From contig CP168942.1 of the NCBI GenBank assembly GCA_041871065.1, positions 430,001 to 494,000 of the forward strand: a stretch of 64,000 nt of DNA. Direction: 5' to 3'. Positions 16,923-25,888 of this stretch are shown here, piece by piece. The notes below the pieces were generated by a model, which searched no databases, was not told the DNA's origin, and worked only from the letters and a program-made list of their open reading frames with translations. Source of the DNA: Weissella confusa (GTDB taxonomy: Bacteria > Bacillota > Bacilli > Lactobacillales > Lactobacillaceae). The number at the start of each line of letters is the position of its first letter. Within the stretch, counting starts at the first letter, position 1. The translations under genes were made by a program, and so were the position numbers.

Positions 16923-18503
16923 ATGTTAACATTACAGCTTCGTTATCTCAGATATGCAATTGTTGGGGTGGTTTTGACAGTTTTGACGGCGCTGATAATG
17001 CCAGTGTTACTAGGTATGAGTCCGTTTTTGGATTTGTCAGTACCACATCGTATGATGGCTGCCTTTGCAATCGCGACTGTATTTGTGATTGTGGTTGATG
17101 TGCGCGTGGGGATGCAAGCATGGCGCCAACGCCAAGAAGAGGGACTCACAACATTGTGGGTGCCATTGATTGGTCAAACACTTTGGTTGGCAACGACTGC
17201 TTGGATTTACAAGCAACCAGTTGCCGGTGACTTCTTGAAGACCATGACGTTGCCCGTTATGTTGGGCGGGTTGACGATTTTGTTGCTAACGTTTGGTTTG
17301 TTGCAACGTCGTGAACGTGCGATTCCGCTAGACGATGTCATGAAACAAGCAACGCGTCGTTTGACGTGGTTGGTTGTGGTTTTGGCAATTTACGCCTTGA
17401 TTTTCTTCGGCCTAACGTTGAACTGGCAATCAGGTTTGACGGTCGCAACGTCAGTATTGCTAGTCGTTGATCCACGCTGGCCAGCTTTCTGGGCTGGTTG
17501 GCGTCGCTTCCGCATTTTGCGTGCGCTAGCTAAGGAAGGGGTGACCTTCCAAAATCCACACGCACTTGATGAAGTACGTGATGTGAACCATGCTGTCGTT
17601 GAAAAGACTGGTTTATTGACTAGTGATGACGTGACGGTGACTTCCGTGATGTCTTTGGACGACCGTTACAGCGATTTTGACATTCTTGGTATTGTGACTG
17701 GCCTGGTTGAACCAGTTAACGGTGTGCTTTCTAAGAATATTTTGGCGTTTGCTGAAGAACGTGGTGTTTATCCTTCAAGCGCTAGCGAAGTGGAACTTAT
17801 TCCAAATGCTGGTATCCAAGGTGTGATTTTGAATGAACACTTTGCGGTTGTCTCAGCAGCATTCGTCTTAGCGAATGATTACACGGTAGATGAAGACGTC
17901 TTGGCAACGTATAAGGACCTTGGTAATTCTGTCAGCTATGTGGTTGATAGTATGCAAGTTGTCGGTGTCATGACGTTTGGTACGTCAATGAGTAAGGTTG
18001 TCTTGCCAATCGACCGTTTCTTCCGTGAGCGTGGCATTACAACGTACATTGCAACGGCTGATACGTCTGGATCAGTCCAACAATTAACGAAGCTAATGGG
18101 GACGTTATCAGAACCGGCGACTGATTTGACGCCTGATGAAAAGGCTGCCAAGCAAGCCGAGTGGGTTAACGATGGTGAGTCAATGTTGATTACGAACCAA
18201 GCTGTTCCAGAAGAAGTGGTACCAATGTTGACGGTGGCTGTTGGCAAGGAAGATATGATTGCTGACGTCCACGTTGAAACGATGACCGACTTGCCAAAGT
18301 TGTGGGATACAACTGACGCTTTGCTAGGAGCGGACACAAAAGTTTTGCTCTGGACAAGCGTGGTTGTCTTGCTAATTGTGTTGATTGCTGCTGGCCTTGG
18401 TATCTTTGTTACACCTTGGTTGTTCATGGCACCAATCGTCGCAACAATCATTCGTTTGGTCTTGTCATTAACTTTGCGTGCCGTAGTTGCACCCGAAAAT
18501 TAA
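16923..18503 (+). CDS. Catalytically degenerate P1B-type ATPase homologue
   Basis: A 526-residue membrane protein that aligns by order of motifs with heavy-metal P-type ATPases but has lost the chemistry. The phosphorylation motif DKTGTLT reads EKTGLLT (Asp to Glu). The CPx metal site reads DPR in VLLVVDPRWPAFWAG. TGD and GDGxND are not recognisable, and no TGES-containing actuator domain is visible between the first helices. Hydrophobic helices are kept at both ends (about six N-terminal, two C-terminal). The frame is intact with normal codon use and GAGGAG upstream, so it is probably made and kept by selection. A regulatory or scaffold role is possible; transport by the usual cycle is not expected. 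Confidence 0.75.
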   Translation: MLTLQLRYLRYAIVGVVLTVLTALIMPVLLGMSPFLDLSVPHRMMAAFAIATVFVIVVDVRVGMQAWRQRQEEGLTTLWVPLIGQTLWLATTAWIYKQPVAGDFLKTMTLPVMLGGLTILLLTFGLLQRRERAIPLDDVMKQATRRLTWLVVVLAIYALIFFGLTLNWQSGLTVATSVLLVVDPRWPAFWAGWRRFRILRALAKEGVTFQNPHALDEVRDVNHAVVEKTGLLTSDDVTVTSVMSLDDRYSDFDILGIVTGLVEPVNGVLSKNILAFAEERGVYPSSASEVELIPNAGIQGVILNEHFAVVSAAFVLANDYTVDEDVLATYKDLGNSVSYVVDSMQVVGVMTFGTSMSKVVLPIDRFFRERGITTYIATADTSGSVQQLTKLMGTLSEPATDLTPDEKAAKQAEWVNDGESMLITNQAVPEEVVPMLTVAVGKEDMIADVHVETMTDLPKLWDTTDALLGADTKVLLWTSVVVLLIVLIAAGLGIFVTPWLFMAPIVATIIRLVLSLTLRAVVAPEN

Positions 18504-18529
18504 CAAATGATTACAACGTGAAACATATG

Positions 18530-18568
18530 GCCCGTCATGTCCCCGAAAGGTTGATATGACGGGCTTTT
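18530..18568 (+). terminator. Terminator after the degenerate ATPase
   Basis: GCCCGTCAT and ATGACGGGC form a 9-bp stem, followed by T5. Confidence 0.88.
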
Positions 18569-18701
18569 TGTAACCTACAGCAATTCCGCTATAAATTGAC
18601 TTATGTTGTGGAAAAGCCTAAAATGAAACATGTGTTAATAAAGCGCAAAAAAACACTATTGATTTGACATGAAAGTCAACTCTATAGACAGGAGATACAA
18701 G

Positions 18702-20264
18702 ATGAACATTGCAATGATCATCCTGCTGTCGCTTGTCGCAATCGTAATTGGCGTTGCGATTGGTTATCAAGTTGCGAAGACTCGCATTAATCACTCGCTA
18801 ACCATTGCACGCCAAACCGCATCAGATATTACGAGTCAAGCCGCTAACGATGCTGAGCAGATGAAAAAGACTGCCATCGTCGAAGCGCGAGATGAAAGCC
18901 AACGTTACCAAGAACGCATTGAACGTGAACTACAAGACCGCCGTGCGGAAGTGAAGTCACAAGAAGAGCGTCTGGTAAGTCGTGAATCTGTATTGGACCG
19001 AAAGGATGCTTCATTGCAAAAGCGTGAAGAAGTCATTTCGGAAAAGGAAACGAAACTTGATCACCAACGACAAAGTGTCAACGATAAGCAAAAGCGTGCT
19101 GAAGAATTAATTACAGAACGCGAAGCGAAGTTGGTCGAGATTGCAGGCTTGAGTCGTGAAGACGCTCGTGAGCAAATCTTGTCAGAGACAAAGGAAGCTT
19201 TGGTTTCTGAACGTGCCGTTATGATTAAGGAAAGCGAAGAGCAAGCTGCAGCCGAAGCTGAAAAGCGGGCTAAGAACTTGGTGGTTAGCGCCATCCAACG
19301 TTCTGCTGCAGACATGGTTGCCGAAACAACGGTATCAGTTGTGACGTTGCCTAACGATGACATGAAGGGACGAATTATCGGTCGTGAAGGTCGAAACATT
19401 CGTGCCATCGAGACGGTTACTGGTATTGATTTGATTATCGATGATACGCCAGAAGCAGTCGTATTGAGTGGATTTGATCCGGTTCGTCGTGAAATTGCGA
19501 AGAATGCTTTGGAGAAGTTGATTGCCGACGGTCGCATTCACCCAGCTCGCATTGAAGAGATGGTTGAAAAAGCCCGTAAGGAAATGGATGAGCACATCCG
19601 TGAAGTTGGTGAACAAACAATCTTTGATTTGGGCATTCACAACATGCACCCTGACTTGATTAAGACAATCGGTCGCATGAACTACCGTACGAGTTATGGA
19701 CAAAACGTGCTCGTACACTCAATTGAAGTCGCTAAACTAACAGGCATGTTGGCTGCTGAGTTAGGTGAAGACGTTACGCTTGCCAAGCGCGCAGGATTAT
19801 TACACGATATTGGTAAGGCAATCGATCATGAAGTTGACGGTTCTCACGTAGAGCTTGGTGCAGAATTGGCCAAGAAGTACAAGGAACGTCCAGTTGTGAT
19901 TAATGCCATTGCCTCACACCACGGTGACGTGGAAGCTGAGTCTGTTATCGCCGTCTTGGTTGCAGCCGCTGATTCAATTTCAGCTGCACGACCAGGAGCG
20001 CGTTCAGAGTCACTTGAAAACTACGTTCAACGACTACAACAACTTGAAGCCATTGCCAATGACTTCAGCGGTGTTGAAAAGTCATTCGCGATCCAAGCGG
20101 GTCGTGAGGTTCGTGTTATCGTTGAGCCGGCTGCTGTTTCTGATTTGGAAGCAACAGTTTTGGCCCGCGACATCAAGAACCAAATTGAACACGATTTGGA
20201 TTACCCAGGCCACATTAAGGTTACGGTTATCCGCGAATCACGTTCAGTGGAATATGCGAAATAA
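18702..20264 (+). CDS. rny: Ribonuclease Y
   Basis: Membrane-anchored endoribonuclease that starts bulk and regulatory mRNA decay. The 520 residues comprise an N-terminal membrane helix, a long coiled coil (about 30-200, rich in Glu/Arg/Gln), a KH domain ([15 protein letters not shown] near 222), and an HD domain ([12 protein letters not shown] near 366) that holds the active site. ATG 18702 is chosen for the AGGAG site 7 nt upstream. It is monocistronic with its own terminator, just before the non-coding RNA locus. Confidence 0.95.
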   Translation: MNIAMIILLSLVAIVIGVAIGYQVAKTRINHSLTIARQTASDITSQAANDAEQMKKTAIVEARDESQRYQERIERELQDRRAEVKSQEERLVSRESVLDRKDASLQKREEVISEKETKLDHQRQSVNDKQKRAEELITEREAKLVEIAGLSREDAREQILSETKEALVSERAVMIKESEEQAAAEAEKRAKNLVVSAIQRSAADMVAETTVSVVTLPNDDMKGRIIGREGRNIRAIETVTGIDLIIDDTPEAVVLSGFDPVRREIAKNALEKLIADGRIHPARIEEMVEKARKEMDEHIREVGEQTIFDLGIHNMHPDLIKTIGRMNYRTSYGQNVLVHSIEVAKLTGMLAAELGEDVTLAKRAGLLHDIGKAIDHEVDGSHVELGAELAKKYKERPVVINAIASHHGDVEAESVIAVLVAAADSISAARPGARSESLENYVQRLQQLEAIANDFSGVEKSFAIQAGREVRVIVEPAAVSDLEATVLARDIKNQIEHDLDYPGHIKVTVIRESRSVEYAK

Positions 20265-20270
20265 TAACGA

Positions 20271-20305
20271 AAACAGCGAACTGCCTCGGCGGTTCGCTGT
20301 TTTTG
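20271..20305 (+). terminator. Terminator after rny
   Basis: AAACAGCGAAC and GTTCGCTGTTT pair perfectly around a short loop, followed by T5. Confidence 0.92.
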
Positions 20306-20364
20306 TTTAGACTGGGTTTTTAGAAATTTTGATAGATATTAAAAAATAAAAGTTAATGAAAGGG

Positions 20365-20393
20365 TTTACATTTGCTTTGAAACCGCTTACAAT
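20365..20393 (+). promoter_or_regulatory. Promoter of the sRNA / large RNA locus with an embedded cre site
   Basis: TTTACA (20365-20370) and TACAAT (20388-20393) are spaced by 17 nt. The cre TTGAAACCGCTTACA (20377-20391) matches WTGNAANCGNWNNCW exactly and covers the spacer and -10, so CcpA binding should repress this promoter. Confidence 0.8.
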
Positions 20394-20399
20394 AATAAA

Positions 20400-20721
20400 T
20401 GTGTTAAAGACACGGGGGAACGTAACATTTGGTAGACATTAATTAAAAGCGTAGAAGGGATGGGGCCCTAGTTGGTATCACGCCGTCATATCTCACTCTT
20501 GCTGCTTGAAAACATCGTTCAATATCTAAAACTAGCTGAAAACTCTTCTCCTTCAGAAAACACTAGAACGATATAATTTCTCTCCAGAAAATTCGAGCAG
20601 CAAGAGGGTGATGCGACGACTCTTTATCAACATCAACGCTTTCACAATCAAAAATATTTTGTGGGTCGTCAACCATAACCTAAAGCCATATTGCGGATAC
20701 GCAGTATGGCTTTTCTTTTTT
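20400..20721 (+). ncRNA. cre-controlled sRNA candidate of about 320 nt
   Basis: There is no ORF, but the region has its own promoter and a rho-independent terminator (20682-20721, AAGCCATA/TATGGCTT plus a T-rich tract). CTCTTGCTGC (20495-20504) pairs with GCAGCAAGAG, bringing together a helix of about 24 bp with GCCGTC/GACGAC below it. Inside, ATCGTTC pairs with GAACGAT, CTAG with CTAG, and CTGAA with TTCAG, exposing the loop ACTCTTCTCC. That loop is complementary to Shine-Dalgarno sequences, as in known regulatory sRNAs. I do not recognise a named family. Confidence 0.65.
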
Positions 20722-20726
20722 AGTTT

Positions 20727-21291
20727 GTGGTTAGTGTCCGTCCTGACGGCCGGAGTGCTTGGCCCCTTCTAGGGCACGCTAACACGTCCAGACCATGACC
20801 TGCAGGGAGCGGAGTCCACGCCATTGGCGCGTGCTCCTTTACCTCCCGTGGCTCTAAGTGGGGAACCCGCTAAGAGGCCACACCTGCGGGTCAAGGTCTA
20901 CACGTGTCTATACGCGTGGCGGGGCCAAGCACAGCAGCCGAGCAATACTCTATTTGTTCGATCTTCAACTGCCACAAGATGATAGGGTGAATAGTTTACC
21001 CATTTATTTTCCGGTGGATGTTGATCTCAGAAAGAATAGTACATCTTGGCTGCTGGTATGGGATTTGGTTGGGGTGGTGGTGCGGAGATCCTGCGATATT
21101 AGCCGGTGACCAAGCAAGGACAGGAGCACCAATTATCACTTAGCAGCAGTGGATTTCAAGCCGATAGGCGCGGAAATACGCTGAGGCTTAGGGAGAATGG
21201 GACTCCGTTGCCACCAGCTTATATTGTAGGACGGAGCACCGCCACCCCAACCAAATTCCATGCCTCGACGCAACGCGTCGACACTAACCAC
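20727..21291 (+). ncRNA. Large multi-domain structured RNA, ROOL/GOLLD-like candidate
   Basis: A 12-bp closing helix pairs 20727-20738 with 21280-21291. Domain I: 20755-20766 pairs perfectly with 20921-20932, then CACGC/GCGTG, ACACGT/ACGTGT, and AGACC-A-TGACC-T-GCAGG with 20883-20899, capped by the hairpins GGAGC..GCTCC and TGGCTCT..AGAGGCCA. Domain II is closed by AGCAGCC/GGCTGCT. Domain III has 29 continuous pairs between 21055-21083 and 21236-21264. The wobbles are G-U on the + strand and would be A-C on the other, so the + strand is the RNA. Size and closed multi-domain form recall ROOL RNAs; the family is inferred, not matched. It may be read through from the upstream promoter. Confidence 0.7.
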
Positions 21292-21367
21292 TACCAACCT
21301 TTTCATGACAGTTGCATAACACAATCCTGCAAGTTCACTGAAAGCACAGAAATAAGTCCTAGTCAAT

Positions 21368-21382
21368 AGTAAGCGGTTTCAT
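21368..21382 (-). promoter_or_regulatory. cre site, minus orientation
   Basis: The reverse complement ATGAAACCGCTTACT fits the cre consensus. Its core is identical to the cre at 20377, in inverted orientation, on the other side of the RNA locus. Confidence 0.65.
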
Positions 21383-21409
21383 AATTTGGTCATATTTAGC
21401 CCAAATTTT
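21383..21409 (+). terminator. Weak terminator candidate after the large RNA
   Basis: AATTTGG and CCAAATT form a 7-bp AT-rich stem followed by TT, directly before the PTS promoter. Confidence 0.35.
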
Positions 21410-21436
21410 GACTAAATGTAAACGCTAACATTAATT
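21408..21436 (+). promoter_or_regulatory. PTS promoter with an embedded cre site
   Basis: TTGACT (21408-21413), a 17-nt spacer and TTAATT (21431-21436). The cre ATGTAAACGCTAACA (21416-21430) fills the spacer and matches the consensus at all positions. Confidence 0.75.
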
Positions 21437-21478
21437 AAGTAATAAAGATGTTTAAGGATATATTTGAGGTGAAAGCTA

Positions 21479-23407
21479 ATGGCTCAAGATTTTAAGAAGC
21501 TTGCTAGCAGCGTGGTTGATGCTGTCGGCGGCGTAGGAAACGTTACTAATCTAACGCACTGCATGACGCGTTTGCGCTTTATTTTGAAAGATGAAGCAAA
21601 GGCTAGTGATGAAACTGTAAAGAACATCCCAGGTGTTATGGGATTGGTTAAGCAAGGTGGTCAATACCAAATCATTATTGGTAACAACGTGGCTGCTGCT
21701 TACAAGGAGATTTTGGCACTTGGTGTTGATGGTGGGGCTACGGTCGACGCCAGCGAACAACCAAAGCAAAAGTGGACGTTGAAGCGCGTTGGTATGACGA
21801 TTTTGGATGCCATTATCGGAACAATGACGCCTTTGATTCCAGCCATCATCGGTGGATCAATGGTTAGGTTGTTGGCAATGTTGTTGCTAATGACGGGTGT
21901 TGTTGGTGAAACAAACTCAACGTACGTTTTGTTGAACACGATTGGTGATGCGGCATTCTTCTTCTTGCCAATCTTGGTTGCTGTTTCAGCATCAAAGAAG
22001 TTTGGTACGAACACGTACTTGGCTGTTGCCATCGCAGGTTTGATGGTGCACCCAGTGTTCATGGACTTGATGGCTAAGGCTGCTGAAGGGCAAGCTGTAA
22101 CGTTGGCAATGTTGCCAATCACGTCAGTTAAGTACACGTACACGATTATTCCAGCTATTGTTATGTCATGGTTGCTACGTTACATCGAAGCTGGTGTTGA
22201 TCGCATCACGCCACTTGTAACGAAGAACTTCTTGAAGCCAATGTTGATCTTGTTGGTTGGTGCGGTTATCGCAATCTCAATCGTCGGACCTGCTGGTGTT
22301 TGGCTAGGTAACGGTATCTCAGCTGTTGTTTACGGTATCCACGGTAAGCTAGGTTGGTTGGCTGTTGCGATTGTTGGTGCTATCTGGCCTTTGTTGGTTA
22401 TGACGGGAATGCACCGTGTGTTCACGCCAACAATTGTGACGACTATTGCCGAGACTGGTTCAGAAGCCATGGTTATGCCTTCTGAAATCGGTGCCAACAT
22501 GTCACTTGGTGGTGTCTCATTGGCCGTTGCCTTTAAGACGAAGAACCGCGAATTGCGTCAAACTGCCTTGGCAGCTGCTTCATCAGCTTTGATTGCTGGT
22601 ATCACTGAGCCAGCCTTGTACGGTGTGGCAATTCGTTTGAAGCGACCAATGATTGCTTCAGTTATTACTGGATTTATCGCAGGTGCCGTGGCTGGTTTGG
22701 CCGGCTTGGCATCACACTCAATGGCTGCACCTGGTTTGTTCACGTCAGTTCAATTTATTGATAAGGACAACCCAACAAGCATTTTGTGGATTGCAGCAGT
22801 TATGGCAATCTCAGTTGTTGTTTCATTCGCATTGACGTTGATTCTTGGCTTCGAAGATATCCCAGTTGAGGATGATGAAGCTGATATGGTTACGCCAGCT
22901 AGCGTTAAGTTGATGGCTCCTATGAAGGGTGCTGTTATGGGCTTGCACGATGTTGCTGATGAAGTCTTCTCAAAGGGCTTGCTAGGTAAGGGTATGGCAA
23001 TCGAGCCAGTTGACGGTAAGGTTGTTTCACCAATTGCTGGAACGGTTACGACGGTCTTCCCAACGAAGCACGCAATCGGTTTGACTGATGATCACGGTAT
23101 GGAAGTTTTGATTCACGTTGGTTTGGACACGGTTTCACTAAACGGTGAGCCATTCGAAGCATTGGTTGCTGCTGGTGACCGCGTTGAAGTTGGAACTGAA
23201 TTGTTGCAAGCTGACTTGGACGCCATCAAGGCTGCCGGTTTGCCTACGACGACGGTTGTTGTTATTACGAACACAGACGAATTTAAGGACGTTACGCCAG
23301 TAGAGCCTGGTAACGTTTCATTCAAGGATCATGTCATGGAAGTCTTCCACCACGAGAAGGAAGACGATGCACAAACGGCTGTTGCAGCTGACGCATCATT
23401 GGCATAA
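21479..23407 (+). CDS. bglP: Beta-glucoside PTS transporter, EIIBCA fusion
   Basis: Takes up and phosphorylates beta-glucosides such as cellobiose, arbutin or salicin. The 642 residues run EIIB (1-90, phospho-Cys in LTHCMTRLRFIL near 28), EIIC (about 100-460, some ten membrane helices) and EIIA (about 480-630, phospho-His in LIHVGLDTVSLNGEPF). GAGGTG precedes ATG 21479. The adjacent 6-phospho-beta-glucosidase confirms the substrate class. No BglG-type antiterminator gene or RAT site was identified; control appears to be mainly by cre, though the long structured upstream region could add another layer. Confidence 0.9.
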   Translation: MAQDFKKLASSVVDAVGGVGNVTNLTHCMTRLRFILKDEAKASDETVKNIPGVMGLVKQGGQYQIIIGNNVAAAYKEILALGVDGGATVDASEQPKQKWTLKRVGMTILDAIIGTMTPLIPAIIGGSMVRLLAMLLLMTGVVGETNSTYVLLNTIGDAAFFFLPILVAVSASKKFGTNTYLAVAIAGLMVHPVFMDLMAKAAEGQAVTLAMLPITSVKYTYTIIPAIVMSWLLRYIEAGVDRITPLVTKNFLKPMLILLVGAVIAISIVGPAGVWLGNGISAVVYGIHGKLGWLAVAIVGAIWPLLVMTGMHRVFTPTIVTTIAETGSEAMVMPSEIGANMSLGGVSLAVAFKTKNRELRQTALAAASSALIAGITEPALYGVAIRLKRPMIASVITGFIAGAVAGLAGLASHSMAAPGLFTSVQFIDKDNPTSILWIAAVMAISVVVSFALTLILGFEDIPVEDDEADMVTPASVKLMAPMKGAVMGLHDVADEVFSKGLLGKGMAIEPVDGKVVSPIAGTVTTVFPTKHAIGLTDDHGMEVLIHVGLDTVSLNGEPFEALVAAGDRVEVGTELLQADLDAIKAAGLPTTTVVVITNTDEFKDVTPVEPGNVSFKDHVMEVFHHEKEDDAQTAVAADASLA

Positions 23408-23442
23408 ACGAGAGATTAAGAGAATTAAGGGGAACTGGTTAA

Positions 23443-24873
<1,431 letters not shown>

Positions 24874-24880
24874 TAAATTG

Positions 24881-24920
24881 AACGCAGTGTCTCGCATATG
24901 GGGCACTGCGTTTTTATTTT
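24881..24920 (+). terminator. Terminator of the beta-glucoside operon
   Basis: AACGCAGTG and CACTGCGTT pair with a short internal loop, followed by a T-rich tract. Confidence 0.9.
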
Positions 24921-24937
24921 GTCTTGTAACATGTTAG

Positions 24938-24951
24938 ACTAGTGAACTAGT
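24938..24951. promoter_or_regulatory. Twin ACTAGT palindrome, possible operator
   Basis: ACTAGT-GA-ACTAGT lies about 44 nt before the DUF1304 start, in the expected promoter region. No regulator gene is adjacent. Confidence 0.35.
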
Positions 24952-24994
24952 GTAGTGAGATTATGTGGAATAGATTTATTGGGAGATTTATACG

Positions 24995-25357
24995 ATGGTA
25001 GGAACGATTTTGACGGTACTGGTCGCACTTGAGGCCTTGTACATTATGGGTTTGGAAATGTTTGGCAAGCCAGCAAAGCAAGCCGAGACATTTGAGCTAG
25101 AAGAGGACTTCACGAAGATTCCTGAGGTACGCACGTTATTGGGTAACCAAGGAATTTACAATGGAATGTTTGGTGTGTTGATTTTGTTGACGTTGGTTGT
25201 CATTCACGGATCAGCGCAAGACATCATGTTGAAGTTGGAGATGGCGTACATTGTGATTGTGGCTGTTTACGGTAGTTTGACGGCAGCACGCAAAATTATC
25301 TTTGTACAAGGATTGCCAGCATTGTTGGCTTTGATTGCCTTGGCATTGAACATCTAA
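24995..25357 (+). CDS. DUF1304 family small membrane protein
   Basis: A 120-residue protein with four hydrophobic helices and the family pattern: an N-terminal ALEALYIMGLEMFG segment, LLGNQGIYNGMFG in the middle, and a C-terminal hydrophobic pair. The function of the family is unknown. GGGAG lies upstream of the ATG. It is a single-gene unit. Confidence 0.85.
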   Translation: MVGTILTVLVALEALYIMGLEMFGKPAKQAETFELEEDFTKIPEVRTLLGNQGIYNGMFGVLILLTLVVIHGSAQDIMLKLEMAYIVIVAVYGSLTAARKIIFVQGLPALLALIALALNI

Positions 25358-25410
25358 AAATTAAATCCTGGTTTCAAGACATATTATTAGCAAAATAAAA
25401 AGGGGGTCTA

Positions 25411-25501
25411 TATACTATAGTTATTCCCCGTGGTAGTTACGCTAATGACTATCTTGTACAACCAGTTGTACAACGCGCCGTAGATATACGGCGCGTTTTT
25501 T
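25411..25501 (+). ncRNA. Short hairpin-rich transcript candidate
   Basis: After a possible -10 (TATACT, 25411-25416) there is a perfect stem TTGTACAAC-CA-GTTGTACAA (25454-25473), then a strong terminator, AACGCGCCGTA paired with TACGGCGCGTT, plus a T-run to 25501. No ORF is present. It could be a small RNA or the tail of the DUF1304 transcript. From 25502 to about 25605 nothing else is recognised. Confidence 0.35.
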
Positions 25502-25605
25502 AGTGCAGTTATTTTTGTTTGTGGTGTGTGTCGGCGCGATAGCGACGACACAGACCACTAACACCGCTCTTCACAAACCCTTCACATCTTAAATTAAATT
25601 CTTCA

Positions 25606-25633
25606 TTGACTTAGATTAGAAAAAGATTAGAAT
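25606..25633 (+). promoter_or_regulatory. Promoter of the aromatic leader
   Basis: TTGACT (25606-25611), a 16-nt spacer, then TAGAAT (25628-25633). The start would be near 25640, just before the leader peptide. Confidence 0.7.
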
Positions 25634-25664
25634 AATAAACAATAACAAGTAAGGGGAAGCAAAA

Positions 25665-25724
25665 ATGATGATTAATGCAAAGACAACAATTGCAAACTCA
25701 TATTACTTTTGGTTTTTTGGATAG
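25665..25724 (+). CDS. Aromatic leader peptide (MMINAKTTIANSYYFWFFG)
   Basis: A 19-codon ORF with the strong ribosome site AAGGGGA 7 nt upstream. Its last residues are Tyr-Tyr-Phe-Trp-Phe-Phe-Gly, which would stall a ribosome when aromatic aminoacyl-tRNA is short. It is followed by competing hairpins and a terminator before an aminotransferase gene. This is the layout of a ribosome-mediated transcription attenuator. Confidence 0.8.
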   Translation: MMINAKTTIANSYYFWFFG

Positions 25725-25869
25725 CTATCCGAATCAAACCAAAAGCATTTTTGCATGGTTCTCGGATAGCGGTAAACTTCCCAGGACCAAATACACAACC
25801 TGAATTGTTAGGACAACAATAGGTTATGAGGTTACTGGGTGGTTTCGAAATGAAATCGCCCAGTTTTTT
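25712..25869 (+). promoter_or_regulatory. Attenuator downstream of the aromatic leader peptide
   Basis: GGTTT..AAACC with GGATAGCTATCC folds over the end of the leader ORF. The alternative is GCTATCCGA pairing with the downstream TCGGATAGC; the two exclude each other. A further hairpin pairs AACCT and ATTGTT with AACAAT and AGGTT (25797-25825). The terminator pairs ACTGGGTGGTTTC (25834-25846) with GAAATCGCCCAGT (25852-25864) and ends in T6. An upstream CCCAG could pair with the terminator's CTGGG. The exact switching path is inferred. Confidence 0.7.
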
Positions 25870-25888
25870 AATTTTAAGGAGTTCGGTT

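Noticed and set aside
20727-21291. SRP RNA, tmRNA, RNase P RNA or 6S RNA
   Set aside because: None of their signature sequences is present (for example GGAAGCAG of SRP RNA or GAGGAAAGTCC of RNase P RNA), and the domain layout differs.
20858-21369. ORFs of 76-87 codons in this region on both strands, including the matching peptides GFGWGGGA and EFGWGGGA
   Set aside because: The peptide likeness is a by-product of the 29-bp RNA helix, whose two arms are complementary. The ORFs lack ribosome sites.
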